Below are positions 31,465 to 43,629 of a DNA stretch of 64,000 nucleotides, piece after piece; position 1 is the first letter of the stretch; each line of letters opens with the position of its first letter. The notes beneath the pieces are model-generated. The model made no database searches and had not been told where the DNA came from. It worked only from the letters and a program-made list of their open reading frames with translations. Both the position numbers and the translations under genes were made by a program. Origin of the DNA: Telopea speciosissima (lineage: Eukaryota > Streptophyta > Magnoliopsida > Proteales > Proteaceae); NCBI RefSeq assembly GCF_018873765.1, contig NC_057916.1:26821501-26885500 (forward strand). The letters run 5' to 3'.

Positions 31465-33213
31465 CTATTCATCCGCATCTCTATCCTTCTTTTTCTTCTT
31501 CTTCTTCTTCTTCTCACTTCCATCTTCATCACTCCCAACAGCACTCGCAGGTCCTCCTGAGGCACCATCATCGTCATTCTCTTTACTCTTCTTCTTCTTT
31601 TTCTTCTTCTCAGACTTCTCCTCGTCTGAGAATCCAGCTCCACCATTCTCTTTAGACTTCTTCTTCTTTTTCTTCTCCTTCTTATCAACTTCAAGAGACT
31701 CCAACTCTTCCTCCTCTGCCTCTTTTTTTTTCTTCAACTTCACCTTCTTCTCTTCCTTTTCGACAACTTCAACATCTTCAACCTTTACTTTCTTAGTAGG
31801 AATAGGAGCAGGGCTGCCATTATCCTCTAGTTTACGCTTATGCCCTTCCTCATCTTCCACATTCTTATGTTTCTTCTTCTTCTTTTTCTCCTCCACAACC
31901 ATTTCTGTCTCCACTTTCACCGGAACCAGTTCACCAGCAGCAGCAAGACCTGCAACCATAGCATCTCCTCCTGCTGGGAGAACCACGTTCCTCAACCACT
32001 CTGAGGGGGTGTTCTCATTAGGTTTTCCATGCTTATCCAACTTGCCCGCTGCAACCAACTTCTTCTTCATCGAAGCCCTAGGACCAAGACCCCATTTCCT
32101 TGGATAAGTGTCCCTATCCATCACCACCCTCTTAATCTTTGCAACCACACCATGATCACAAGTTGCCATCACTGCAGTGGTCATTTCTGCAATACCCAAA
32201 GCAATTGCCTCTCCCTTGGTGGTCATCAACACAACCTCCTCTCCTACCTCAATATCATTCTCAAATCTTAGCAACCCAGGTATCATAAACTTGGCACCAT
32301 AACAAATAGCATTCACTGCAGAATCCTTAACAACCAACCTCTTATAACTCGTTAACACTACTTCAAGGGGCATTATAACCCTCCTCAGATAAGTCTCATC
32401 TCTGTAATTTTCATAAACCCACTGAGCATCCATTACGTCATGCATTGTAACCATGTTATCCTTCTCACCTAAAATCCCAGACCGAACGCGGCGGAGCTCC
32501 TGCATATGCCCTCCAACACCCAAAAGCAGACCCAAATGGACACATAGCGTCCTAACATAGGTACCTGCCTCGCAAGAAATCCAAAAAACTACTAAATGCT
32601 TATCAGCGTCATACTCAAGAAGCTTACTTTCATAAATGGTTCGAATCCTGAGTTGCCGTTTGACCGCAGAAATGAGCGGAGGCCGCTGAAATACAGCTCC
32701 AGTAAGTGTTTCAAGAGCTCTGGCGACCTTAGCGACATCGGGTACCGCCGAATGAAGCCTTGCAATGCAAACGTACTCTTTCCCAGCTCCCTGCTGCGAT
32801 TTTACGAGGCGGGTCGCTCGATCGATGCAGACGATGAGATTCCCAGTCACTTTGGGATCGAGGGTTCCACTGTGACCGGTCTTCTCGACATGAAGGATAC
32901 GTTTGATCCACGCAACGACTTCGTGAGAAGAAGGGTTTGCAGGTTTGTCGAGATTGAGGACTCCGTACTTGATGTACTCATGGAGGGGACGCTTCAGAGG
33001 AGAGTAACCAGAAGGGAGTGGAGTGTAGTGGCCGGTACGGACGTTGAGGCGATCGTAGTTCTTGAGGAGGATAGGCCATTGGGAGGTGTCTAAGGAAGGG
33101 GTGAAGCTCTGGGGTTTGATCAGGAAATCGACTTGGTCATTTGGGTTACTTTCATTGTTGGAATCCTTCTTTTTCTTCTTCTTCTCTGAACGTGAGTGTT
33201 CAATCTCAGACAT
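31465..33213 (-). CDS. CBF5: Dyskerin / CBF5 pseudouridine synthase (NAP57)
   Basis: A single uninterrupted 582-codon frame. The product is the catalytic subunit of H/ACA small nucleolar RNPs, which converts uridine to pseudouridine in rRNA and snRNA in nucleoli and Cajal bodies and supports telomerase RNA. Residues 48-105 fit the DKCLD/dyskerin-like domain. The TruB core follows, with [11 protein letters not shown] at 114-124 and catalytic Asp119, then [13 protein letters not shown] at 216-228. A PUA domain fits about 297-371. The C-terminus from about 440 is a lysine-rich KKE/KKK tail typical of nucleolar targeting; the N-terminus also has a lysine run at 11-16. Length matches plant homologues (about 560-590 aa), and the Arabidopsis gene is also intronless. 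The Met at 33213 precedes the conserved N-terminus and no better upstream start exists. The large frame on the opposite strand (31397-32107) is a shadow of the KKE codons. Confidence 0.97.
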   Translation of the reverse strand: MSEIEHSRSEKKKKKKDSNNESNPNDQVDFLIKPQSFTPSLDTSQWPILLKNYDRLNVRTGHYTPLPSGYSPLKRPLHEYIKYGVLNLDKPANPSSHEVVAWIKRILHVEKTGHSGTLDPKVTGNLIVCIDRATRLVKSQQGAGKEYVCIARLHSAVPDVAKVARALETLTGAVFQRPPLISAVKRQLRIRTIYESKLLEYDADKHLVVFWISCEAGTYVRTLCVHLGLLLGVGGHMQELRRVRSGILGEKDNMVTMHDVMDAQWVYENYRDETYLRRVIMPLEVVLTSYKRLVVKDSAVNAICYGAKFMIPGLLRFENDIEVGEEVVLMTTKGEAIALGIAEMTTAVMATCDHGVVAKIKRVVMDRDTYPRKWGLGPRASMKKKLVAAGKLDKHGKPNENTPSEWLRNVVLPAGGDAMVAGLAAAGELVPVKVETEMVVEEKKKKKKHKNVEDEEGHKRKLEDNGSPAPIPTKKVKVEDVEVVEKEEKKVKLKKKKEAEEEELESLEVDKKEKKKKKKSKENGGAGFSDEEKSEKKKKKKKSKENDDDGASGGPASAVGSDEDGSEKKKKKKKKKDRDADE

Positions 33214-33255
33214 GGCGACTATCTTGTTTCAGGGTTTTTCTCAAGCCTCAACTTT

Positions 33256-33505
33256 TTAGGGTTTATGGTGAAGGCTGCTGCTGTTCATGGCACCAGAAAA
33301 ACCTTTGACTGTCCTGTTTACATCCTTTTTATACCTGACAGGGAGAAAGAGAGACTTTAGAAGAGGGAATAGTGAATTGTCATTTGTCACAGGGGAGGCG
33401 AAAACTGTAGAGTTGAGAAGTTTGGGGACAGTAAAACAAAATTTTCTTCCTTGCTAGGGTTTAGGGTTATTGGTTACCCCCAAAAAAAATTAGGGTTTAG
33501 GGTTT
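33256..33505 (-). promoter_or_regulatory. Telo-box cluster upstream of dyskerin
   Basis: Telo-box cores (AAACCCTAA on the minus strand, TTAGGGTTT on plus) occur at 33256-33264, 33490-33498 and 33497-33505. Related TAGGGTTT and TTAGGGTTA are at 33455-33462 and 33461-33469. They lie 40-300 bases upstream of the dyskerin ATG. Telo boxes are known in promoters of plant ribosome-biogenesis and translation genes, so co-regulation with that set is likely. A site II (TGGGCY) partner was not seen here. Confidence 0.7.
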
Positions 33506-34040
33506 AGTTCGGGCATAAAATGGAAAGGGTCAACCCGAAATCTGCTCCAATTACCCGATTTTTTTTCCCTCTGTTTTTTGGGGTGGGGGTGTGGCCGTGT
33601 GGGGCTGTAGTGGTGTGTTTGTTCTGTTTTATAAACAACAGGATTTGGATCTTAATCGATCTCAAGTGTTAATCAAATGGACTTATATATAGAGGAAAAG
33701 TGTCAACATACAGATACCATTGTACGGCAAGACACAAAAATGTTGGGTCCCACTTTATCTCACTCTTCGTCGATGTAGTATTCGGGCATCGGAGGAAACC
33801 CGCTACCTTAAAACCTAAACATAGAGGTGGACTATAGTATTAATGACATTTCTGTAAGCATTAATGACGAGTCTATTTGATTATATTGGTCTTCACTCGA
33901 TTTGGTCCTTATAGGGATGTAAGTTTGGCCTTGTGAACCTAAGCCTTGCCTGTGCCCGGGTAGGGCTTTGGTTTAAAGGCTTGGGATGAGCCTGGAATAG
34001 TCAACCCTGATTTTATATAACTATATGTTAATTTTTATAT

Positions 34041-34135
34041 GGGAAAAAGATCTCTACTTGGTGGTGTTTCCTATGCCCTCTCACAGGGCATCGTGAAATG
34101 ATACTTCTGCCCCCTGGGTAGATACCCAGGCATGC
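34041..34135 (+). repeat. Dispersed repeat, copy 1
   Basis: The stretch beginning GGGAAAAAGATCTCTACTTG and running through CCCTCTCACAGGGCATCGTG to GGGTAGATACCCAGGC is matched, inverted, at 53124-53218. The two copies look about 80 percent identical by eye. No terminal inverted repeat was defined. Confidence 0.7.
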
Positions 34136-35947
34136 TCAACTCGATCTTAGAGTTGAAATATCTCAACTCGATCTCAGGGTTGGGTTGGGTTGGGCTTGGG
34201 TTGAACTAAGATGTCTTAAGGTTGGGTTGGGGTATTTAAAAACCTGGCCCAACTGGCTCTGTTTCACCCATTGGACTTAACACGTTAACACCTTTAACTA
34301 AGATGGCTTAATAGAGGATATTTGAGCATTATAATTCCTTTGTTGCTAGATGTCATTAGGCTAAGTACTTGATAAAATATAAACTTACATTACACCATCT
34401 AATAAAGTTATGTGTAGTTAACTCATTTCATAGAGTAATTCCTTTTAATACTTTAACAATAAGATTTATGAAATCACATAAGAAAAAACAAAAAATCTGT
34501 AAGATTGTAGAGATTGTTGAGAAAGAAATTAAAAAAGAATTGCTAAACAAGAATAAAATTAGGAGTTGCAAGAGAAACTCCTAGTTAGGCGTGCAATCGT
34601 GCTCGGCTGGATTGGGACATTGGGTTTTTAAAAATTCGAATCCAAACCTGTGTCCCTTAACTCAGCCCAGGCCCAGGCCCAGGTGGGCCTGAGATATCTA
34701 AGCCCAGGCCTAACTCTGTTGAGCTCAACCGCCCGGCCAGGTTGACCAAGATTGGGATGGGCTAAGTCAATGCCCTGATTGAACCTCACAGAACTTGTTT
34801 TTGCCATCCATGTTGATGCCCCTGTGCATGCTCCCATTGGTCTCGCATTGGTGCCAGGGCCACGCATGCAATGTTCCTTTGCTCATAATATAATTATGTC
34901 TAATTGTATATTATCTATATACATGGTTGGGCCGGGCTCAAACCGAGGATATAACCTAGGTCGTCCCCATGTGACCCCAGGCCTAGAGAGCCTACGGGCT
35001 GAAAAGTCCAACCCAAAACCCTATCGAGCTCAGGTTGGGACTTGGGATGGACCAAACTTGCATCCCTACCCCTAGCTTTTATGCATCCCCCCCTACTTGG
35101 ATCCAAATTAGGTTATATCATTAATCTGTTTTTTTTCTCGTAATTACTTGTACTATCGATCAATGACAACCGTTAATCAACTAAACTTTTGAAGATCTTT
35201 TTTTCTTTTAATCTTGAAAAAACAAATAATCGGACCAATTTTTCTTCATTCATTCATGTGCAAGCAGATATAATCTTCTCACCATGGAGATCTGACCCTT
35301 TGATTTGGACGAGGAACAATATTTTTGAAATAATACAAAACGAGTGTTAATGAAAACACAAGATGACATCACCAATTGTGAAATTCTTCCTTCTCTCTTT
35401 TTGGTAAGCAAAACTTAACCTTAAAAAAATTTCCCTTGGAGTTGCGCCTTTTCTTCAGGTAAATCAATCTATAATTAATCATTAATAATGATCCGTCAAA
35501 TTTAGTGTTAGAAGTTAGAACTGTTCTAGTTGACTACTCTGTATGGTAAACATTCTTGGATATTTCTTGTTGACAATTAACCTTAAAGGATAGTGATTAG
35601 GTCATTAGAAAAACTGTTCTTAATCCTAGGTGATGATACCATATACTCTTTAGATCTGTCACTTGCACATTTTATAATATGACTTAGCAAAACTAAAAAT
35701 CATAGTGGCTAAGATTTGTCATCGTTGACCTTTTTAAACTATTTACCCAAAAAAAAAAATCTTTTCAACTTATTTTCTTCAAATCTGGAAAAGAACTTTT
35801 TTTTTTTTTTTTTAATTATAATGTTCAAAAATTGATCATCAAATTAGATATCTTTGCAAATTTAAGATTAAGGTATCCCAATTCTATGATTCATTTGGTT
35901 ATTAGTCAGATGGTCGTGAAAACACATTAATATATGACATGCATTTT

Positions 35948-36100
35948 TTGTTTTTTTTTTGGCTAGAAGATTAGATTTTATTAAAAGAATAAAAGGTTAC
36001 AAAAGAGGAAAGGAGGACAGTACCTACCTCATACAAAAATATTGGTTAAAAGAGTATTCACCTACGGCAATGCCAGTTTGTCCATTTGCGTAACAAAACC
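35948..36100 (-). mobile_element. Possible LINE 3' tail
   Basis: On the minus strand the sequence ends in an A run after TTTAATAAAATCTAATCTTC. The layout resembles the 3' ends of plant L1 elements, like the fragment at 5326-5640. No coding homology is clear enough to confirm it. Confidence 0.3.
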
Positions 36101-36654
36101 AAAGAGGTGCTCCTTGGTTATTAAATAAGTGAATGTTTGAATGTCATCTCTATAAGTGTATTTAGAACTTGACGCATTCTTTTAATTGTCCCTTGTCTTA
36201 TTCCTAAATGTTTTTTAAGATAGGGGTATAAAAGGATTTTAAAAAATAATTTGATAGAGACATATGGTTACGTGCACATTTTTTAGTATACATGTGAAAT
36301 GACAATATTACCCTTATTAGAAAAAAAAATTGTGTAAATAAAAAAAAAGTAAGGTTAGAAATTATTTAACACCTTGAGATCAAGTTGTCAATAAGAAAAT
36401 CAACCCGTGTATGTACGATGTATGTATAATTAGGTGATGACATCTATTTGGATTCGCCATACTCGAGTGGTCACAATAGAATTCCATGACTACGATTGAA
36501 AATTATCGGATTTGTTCTTTGATAATTTTTCGATGATCAGTTTAACAATGGGGTTGTTAATACTTGTGGTATAGATTTAATAGTTAAAAGGTGTAAGCTA
36601 GAGATTTCATGGAGCTTTAATGGATATTGCTGAGAATAATCCCACACTAGAAAA

Positions 36655-36869
36655 CTTTGAGACATAGTTTTAGGTATCGAATCAGCTGATCTGTATCGGC
36701 AGTGATTGATATCAATACATACCGATACTTTTTTGTCGGTAAAAAGCAAAACATGTTGTTTTTGAACTTGCAGCTGATTTGGACTGATACGCATCAATAT
36801 CGTATCGTATTGATATCGACAATAATCAATAACAGATCTGACACCGTGAACTAAAACCATGCTCTCAGA
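36655..36869. mobile_element. hAT-like MITE, copy 1
   Basis: Element 36663-36861 begins CATAGTTTTAGGTATCG and ends CACCGTGAACTAAAACCATG, the inverted termini of the family better seen at 41513-41772 and 43381-43621. The 8-bp flanks CTTTGAGA and CTCTCAGA match at 6 of 8 positions. The interior is rich in GATATCGATACG words. Confidence 0.65.
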
Positions 36870-36922
36870 TTTTAATGTCTTCATTTACCAGTTGGACTTT
36901 GGATCATCTTCACCTAATAGCT

Positions 36923-37125
36923 TATGTTTTTGAATCTAACTCCTCTCAGGTTCTTGACCGGTCAAGTTCGTAGGTTCCTCTCATTGGGGCTAGAAATGAT
37001 GACCTCACCCTTGCCCGAACACACTGCCAGGGTGGGGTGAGGTCGTCATTTCCGCCCTCCCTATGAGAAGAACCTACAAACCTGACCGGGCAGGGGACTT
37101 GAGAGGAGAAAAACTCTATGTTTTT
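36923..37125. mobile_element. Mutator-like foldback MITE, TSD TATGTTTTT
   Basis: Element 36932-37116 (185 bp) is flanked by exact 9-bp repeats TATGTTTTT (36923-36931 and 37117-37125). Its ends, GAATCTAACTCCTCTCAGG and the complement of GAGTTTTTCTCCTCTCAAG, are inverted. The arms pair over most of their length, including GTAGGTTCCTCTCAT and the GACCTCAC/GTGAGGTC core. A half copy lies at 51378-51470. Confidence 0.88.
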
Positions 37126-37350
37126 AGGTTGGATAATTCAATATGGTATTAGCTTAACACTACATCAATAGTATAATTGTGTGTGATTACCTGAAACAAG
37201 GACCACATGCCATGTGTATGATCACTTAAAAGAAAGGCAATATTTGAGGAATTCCAGAATCAATCCCACCTTGAATGCCTTCGTATACTAATTGGATTTC
37301 TCCATCTAATACATTGTATTATTTTCCAAAAAAAATAAAGACAAAAAGAA

Positions 37351-37535
37351 TTAGGAGTGGACAATAATCCAGGGTCCTCTACAGTACTGGTGGGGCGGCG
37401 GTGCACATCCGACAGCACAGCAGAGACCTGATGGCACACATGGCACAAATGACCTTTACTGTACTGCTGGATGTGCACAGTGACCCCACCAGTACTGCAG
37501 AGGATTTTAATACATTAAGAGTGGACCATAATCCC
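37351..37535. mobile_element. Foldback element with CAGTACTGGTGGGG arms
   Basis: The arms at about 37374-37420 and 37458-37504 are inverted copies sharing TCCTCTrCAGTACTGGTGGG and GTGCACATCC. Imperfect 20-base direct repeats TTArGAGTGGACmATAATCC flank it at 37351-37370 and 37515-37534. These may be an unusually long target duplication or pre-existing sequence. Confidence 0.7.
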
Positions 37536-40455
37536 ATCATAAAAACTTATTTTAGGTCTCCTACATGGCCTGGATTCAAGGCGTTGATCAATGCTACCAA
37601 CAAAGAAAATTAAAAGTAAGCAAGGGCAACTGTGTTTGGTGATAAAAGTAATTGTGGAATGCAGAGGTCCCTAAGCATATACAAGGAGAATGAGGCATTT
37701 AACACTTTATGTTGTATCCCACTACACCACCTATGACCTCTAACTCCTCTTTAAAGACACCTCCATCGAGACATTAACAACTCTATCTATCCTGGTCACA
37801 AATATTAATACAAAAATTCAATAAAAAAAATTAAATTTTATTTATATATTTTGGTAGTAGATGCCTTTTTCTTGTTTTGTATTTGTCATCTTTTTTTTCC
37901 TTTTTCCATTTTCTATATTTTAAATTTCTTTGGCTATTTGTGATCACAAAGGGAGAGAACTTTATGGGTTAGCATTTTATTCACTAGCTGTTAAGATAAG
38001 GCCTACTTACTCTAGATGGTGCCAATCCAGAAACTAAGTTTCAATCTAGATGCATTTCCTATATTAAAAGAGAGTGAGGGGGGGCTTCCCACGCCTCTAT
38101 TGTACGTGAAGGGAATCTCTCACACCATACCAATGGCGGTAGAGAATAGATATGTAAATGGATTAAATACAATTTTGGATATGCATTTGATGATCTTCTA
38201 AACGGTTATGGATAATTTCTGGATTTTAATTTTTTGAATACAGATTATTCTAAACGGATATGAATATGGACCAGATGTAGATTTTTGACTATGCATTTAT
38301 ACCCTTAGCTGTTTACTTTGAGCAGAGGAATAGTAGAGAAGACGAAAACTCGACTAGGTTTGATGTTGAACGACTGAAGCCACTATCCACTAGGGTTGAT
38401 GTTCAAGGGTCCTATTTGAAATTACATAGATGTCTTCATGAATCTTCTTCTTTCAATATTTAGTTTCTTGTTTAATTATATGAAATATGTTGTGAACTAA
38501 TAATGGTCTTTTAGTATTATAAAAAATTAATTATAAAATTATTATTTCATCATAATTTTATAATCGGATCAGATAATATAACTTTTGAATGGATTTAAAT
38601 AGTTTTTAGATACAGATTTTTTGAATAAGACTCCTTTAAACGGTTACAAACACGAATCAGATTAGATTTTTGACTATCCATTTACATCTTTAAATGATGG
38701 TGTGGGATATGATCCACATGGGGCCCACATCATAAGAAGAAGAGAAAGAAAATAAAAGATTAAACCCATGTGAGAAGGCATATGATACATTGGCTGTGTG
38801 AGATTCCCATTATAATATAATGTTTTGAAAAATGGTTTGAGAAGTCGACTATAAGGAATTTGATTTGGTAATTGTATTTATTGCAAGGTGGAAAGTTATT
38901 TTCAAATGGAGAGGAGAGAGATAGACACATGTGAGTGCTAGTGCAGGCCACACTCCCCGGCAGAATACTATTTAAATTCCCTTATTGCTAATGAAGTTTC
39001 AAAATACCTTTATGTCATTTTTTTTTTTCAAAATGATTTTTGTTGGGTATCCCATAAGGTTTGAACCCATGACATCTCGATGTTTCTTCTAATAAAGCAA
39101 AGGAGTAGAAATTCTTTAGTCTCACATTGCTTATGGAAGAGAATAAAATATATATTGCATGAGGAAGTGTTCTGTGTTCGGGAGTGTGGCTCCTATGCCA
39201 GCATGAGACCCAATCAATGCCCCCCTTTTGGTTCAATCTATAGGAGGTAAGGAGGTCATTTTAGAGGGATAAGGAAAGAGAGTTACACAAGGTGCATGTT
39301 TTAATGTTTTCTGTCTTCTCTCATAGAGAGACACATCCTTTGACCTTCTTTAGACATGTGTTTCCAAGGGGCATCTCTCATCTATGAATAGAGGACGTTC
39401 ATAACACTTAAAGAGGATTATTCTAAGTTTTCTAAACTCTCTCTCATTCTCACATACCTCTCAAACTCCTCTAGGTTTTGCCTCTAGTTTTCATTGTTTT
39501 AAGAAGTGTCCTTATTCTTTTGTCCTGGTTGATTGAGTACAACCTGAATGACTACTTGGAGTGTTTCATCTTGGAGGCTGATTCGCATTACTCTGATTGG
39601 ATCGTAAGAAAATTTATAATCTTAAAGAAAGTGATCAATGGCACAACTCAGCCCTATCATTTTTTTCCCAACATCGTCAAGTTTGATTATTGTAGTAGAT
39701 AAGTTTGTGATTGTTCGTGAAGCAATACAACATTACAATATCATTGTTATATTTACTACAGTAATTGAAGATACAAGGGTAAAAGTTCATTACAAGTTCC
39801 ATATGTAGTTTAATCAATTAATATGAATTGTCAAATATTAAGATGCAATAATACCCATCACAACCATCATTCAACAAACCGCGTAAAATAAACAAAACTT
39901 AGTGTATCTATAATTAGTTTCACTTTCACTTAACAAAGCCATAAAAATAATTAGTTTAATTAAATACATAAAATGTTATCACCGACTTGTTGTCCCTTTT
40001 TTCAAAATTAAAAAAACGATTATTTTATGCACTTTTGTTATTCATTTTAAGAGTTGAGAGCTGGAGACATAGAACCAGTCAAATAAGGTAGAAAGCAACA
40101 CAAGCTACTTCAATTTTCTTCATCTTATAATCTTAAGAAAAGAAGATAATCCAAAAGGTCTCTAAAGGAACTAAATCAAACCCATGTTCCAATGTCACCA
40201 ACACCAATAATAATAATCTTCCCAAAGAAAAGAATCAATTTTAGAGAATCATGGTGGGGGGCCACTCATGATGGCTAACCTGCCCTAAAAATCAACTTCA
40301 ATTTATAATTTCCTTTATTTCTTTACTTCTGTTTTCTTTTTTGTTTGTCGAAGTTTGACACAAGGAACAATTAAGTATGAAATCTTTCACAAGTAAATGC
40401 AGGAGAGATGATCTTAAAATTTTTAATAATCATAGTAACTATAACGTGATTATTT
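37536..40455. other. Gene-free intergenic stretch
   Basis: No gene is supported. It contains AT-rich DNA and two partial copies of the foldback family whose complete member is at 40465-40631: one near 38895-38960 (GGCCACACTCCCC end) and one near 39165-39200 (TTCGGGAGTGTGGC end). Confidence 0.5.
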
Positions 40456-40640
40456 TTAAAATACAGGAAGTAGTTTTTTGCTCGGGAGTGTGGCCTACGT
40501 CAATACTCTCATGTGTCTATCTCTCTCCTCCTCAAAACAAGGGGGCAGAGGTGTTTTCATATAGGGAGGAGAGAAATAGACTCATGGGAGTACTGGTGTA
40601 GGCCACACTCCCGAACAGAGAACTTTCTCCCTTAAAATAC
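40456..40640. mobile_element. Mutator-like foldback MITE, TSD TTAAAATAC
   Basis: Element 40465-40631 (167 bp) lies between exact 9-bp repeats TTAAAATAC (40456-40464 and 40632-40640). The ends AGGAAGTAGTTTTTTGCTCG and the complement of GGGAGAAAGTTCTCTGTTCG are inverted. The arms pair through GGGAGTGTGGCCTAC and TCTATCTCTCTCCTCC around a short loop with AAAACAAGGGGGC. Confidence 0.9.
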
Positions 40641-41504
40641 ATATGAATACTATTTAAATAGACCCAAACACTATGACAAACCAAATTCAAATTAAATTAA
40701 ATAATGTGTTCATGTAGTTGTGGTGTATTACCATTTCAAAAAAGAGAGACCAGACAGAAAACCTAGGATGGAGATAAAAGACTATGAACCGAAAGAAGAA
40801 ACATGAGGTGGGGAAAGTCAAAAAAAAGTTAGCCCTAGGTCCTAGGATGAAATCCCAAGAAAGAAAATATTTGAAAAGAGAGCATTTGCAAATTTGCAAT
40901 GAAGCATATCATAGCATTCAATTTTATGAAGAACACTCAAATCCATCAGTGTAACAGTTTTTTTTCATGATTGCAGTTGATATGGAAGTGTCGTCAATCA
41001 CGGTTTTAATATCCGGATCGGATTTAGATTTTGGCCGATCCACTTCACGGATTTTCTTCAGAAACTAGGATTAGGGCATATTTGGGTAGATTCTTATCGA
41101 TTCATATCCCAATTTTGGTTTTGTAAACCCTAGTGTCAATGAGGGATTGCACCAATACAATTGATATTATCATAGTTTTAGTATATGGTGTTGGATCTGA
41201 AATCATATTAGGCTATATCAGTTTTTTTCCTTCAAAGATATCAATACCATATTGTATTTTAATCATTTTACGCTATATTTGTACGTATCATCGATCTAGT
41301 ATCGACCTTGCATCTATATTAATGTCAGCCAATTCCAATACAGATCAACTATATATCCCATTCCTAAAACCCTATCTATTATCTCATGGTAGATGGAAGA
41401 AGAGCAAGTGAACATTCATGCTTCTCAAAAATGTGCTTAACAACCCATGGTTTAAGTTCACAGTATTGGTCTCTATCAATATCGATTTAGATCAATCCGT
41501 ATTA

Positions 41505-41780
41505 GTTGGGATCATGATTCTAAGTATTGGTATCATATCGCCCATATCGGGCGATATATATCGGTTTTGCCAGTCACCGATATCGATACCGTGCTGATAT
41601 CATATCGGTAGTACGGTACGGACAAGGGATAAAATGGTGAGAAAATTTATTTTTTAAGGAATTTTAAGAATAATTTTGTTCGCTACAGTCGATCCAGACC
41701 GATAGCGTATCAATATCGTATCGATTTTGTATGTTACCGATACCCGTTCCAATACCGTGCACTAAAACCATGGTTAGGAT
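41505..41780. mobile_element. hAT-like MITE, copy 2
   Basis: Element 41513-41772 (260 bp) has inverted ends CATGATTCTAAGTATTGGTA and the complement CATGGTTTTAGTGCACGGTA. The 8-bp flanks are GTTGGGAT (41505-41512) and GTTAGGAT (41773-41780), one mismatch. It has no coding capacity; inside are ATATCGG/CCGATAT words and a run of AT-rich DNA. Eight-base target duplications point to the hAT superfamily. Confidence 0.88.
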
Positions 41781-41958
41781 CGAAAGACTTTGCTCCTATT
41801 TTTCTTTAAAAATTGGTTATTTTGATGTTTTTACCCGTAATCTGCATTGTTAGATCGTTACAAATTCAATTAGAATCTATTAAGTCGATCTGAGACCGAT
41901 ACCTCAAACCATGAACAACCCTCTCATTCCAAGGCATTCCAATTTTATTTTTTTAGGT

Positions 41959-41974
41959 GGGGGGGGGGGGGGGG
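41959..41974 (+). repeat. Poly-G tract
   Basis: An uninterrupted run of about 16 G follows TTTTTTTAGGTG. It is one of the longest of about ten G or C runs of ten or more in the window. Confidence 0.95.
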
Positions 41975-42636
41975 TAGAAGTACGACATTCCATTTTGTAT
42001 TTTTGTACCATATACGTAGTATGCTTAATTTAATTCTCTTCCTCCATAGGGAAAAGTGAACGTTGCAGTAGTGAACTATACAGTGAACCCATATTCTTGG
42101 TGGTTGTATACTTGTACTATTTATATGATATTTCAATTTAGTGGTTCAATTTGGTTGCAGATATATTTAATAAATGGATACATTAAACAAGGTACGGAAT
42201 CTCACAACCCCATGAGCACACAAGCACATGCCATTGGCCAACCCTAAATAATTAGAATATGTTTTTTTGGGGTTAAATAATAATTAGAATCTTAGGAGCC
42301 GTGTTTAATTAGAGAAGGGATATTCTTTTATGTCTTAACCAAAGAGTAGGGTCAATCCAAATTCCAAAAAGCATTGATTCCAGGGAGGTGTCTATCTAAA
42401 GTAACTTGCGACTCATCACCTCCCAAGTGTTTCAAACTTTCAACACGCTTCCTTTTCTTAAGTCACAATTGAATGAGTCAAATTTAAGTTGCTTTGGATT
42501 GTTGAACACCATTAAAAACAAAAAGAAAACAGAAAGAGTGAGAGAGAGCAAAATATCCCTACATGTGGGCCTATGCTACAAATGAAAGAGGCAAAGAGGC
42601 AGGCAGGTATACAAATAGGGATCCTTTCACAATTGT

Positions 42637-42811
42637 TATTGGTCCCGGATTTGGGGCCTTTGTAGCGCGATAGAGTTTGTAACGCACCATCTGGTGGCCC
42701 ACACTGTTCGGACACACAATCTAACACACAGGCGGGATGTTGGACTGCAGGCCATTGAATGTGCGCTACACTCCTTGTTACGCTACAGAGGACCCCAACA
42801 CTATTGGTCCC
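42637..42811. mobile_element. Mutator-like MITE, TSD TATTGGTCCC
   Basis: Element 42647-42801 (155 bp) is flanked by TATTGGTCCC (42637-42646 and 42802-42811). Its ends, GGATTTGGGGCCTTTGTAGC and the complement GTGTTGGGGTCCTCTGTAGC, are inverted and continue as CGyrAyArrGwkTGTArCGC. No open frame of its own makes sense. Confidence 0.88.
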
Positions 42812-43372
42812 ATCTATTTGAATTAGAAGGATATTTTCGATCATGTACAATAGATGGTGGGAGTTTATGATAACAAGAATCTAATTACAAGATTAATTAA
42901 TCAGTGATGAGGGGACTATTCCTTCTAACAGGTGAAGGAAGAGTTTTTGTCATACAAGTAAGAAGGATATAAAAAATAGATATGAGTTTCTCACACCGTA
43001 ATGGGAGGCGTGGAAAACTCTCCCATTCCACAAAAATCACAATACATGAAATAATTTCATTAAGTGAAGGACCCACATGAAATCTAAGGAGTTAGATAGT
43101 AAGAGGTGTGGAAGAATCCCTCATGCCACAACAATCACAATGCGAAAAATAATTTCATTATTCTCCCACGCCACATCAATCACATTATAAAAAATAATTC
43201 CATTTAGTAAGAGGGTATGGGAAGGAATTCCTATATTGCGTGGGGATCTTTTTCCCAAAATAGAAATGACAAGCAAGAGAGAATGAGTTAATGAGTTCTT
43301 GTTGTCCATAAGGCTTGACATGATAAAGTATCTTTAATTCCTAGATAGGTATCTTCTTTAATATGGCAAGCA

Positions 43373-43629
43373 ATCTTAAGCATGGTTTGAGGTATTGGTA
43401 TGGTATCGTTCAGATCGAGTTATGTGTACCAATTTGTAGGTGATCGATCTCGATACCGTGTCGATATGACACGGTATAAATAAAGGGTAAAATGATAAAA
43501 TAAAAATCATTTTTAAAGGAGAATTAGAGATAAATTTATCCAATACGATCAATCCATATCAATACCGTATTGATTTTCGAGTTGACCAATACCAAATTCG
43601 ATACCGTACACTAAAACCATGATCTTAAG
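43373..43629. mobile_element. hAT-like MITE, copy 3
   Basis: Element 43381-43621 (241 bp) has 21-base inverted ends: CATGGTTTGAGGTATTGGTA and the complement CATGGTTTTAGTGTACGGTA. It lies between exact 8-bp repeats ATCTTAAG (43373-43380 and 43622-43629). It is the best-preserved member of its family in the window. Confidence 0.92.

Larger units (their letters stand above)
33515..36660. other. Gene-free region with GGCCCA-rich repeats
   Basis: No host exon is seen. GCCCAGGCC/GGGCTTGGG-rich blocks at 33910-34280, 34590-34780 and 34890-35080 appear to be copies of one dispersed element; two of them carry the end GGGATGTAAGTTTGG or its reverse complement. A T-rich run with LINE-like tail sequence lies at 35940-36100. 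Confidence 0.5.

Noticed and set aside
31397-32107. 236-codon plus-strand frame rich in Phe and Ser
   Set aside because: It is the complement of the dyskerin lysine/glutamate tail; AAG/GAA codons on minus read as CTT/TTC on plus.
42512-42850. 112-codon minus-strand frame
   Set aside because: It overlaps the complete Mutator-like MITE 42647-42801 and its flanks, and has no protein similarity that I can see.
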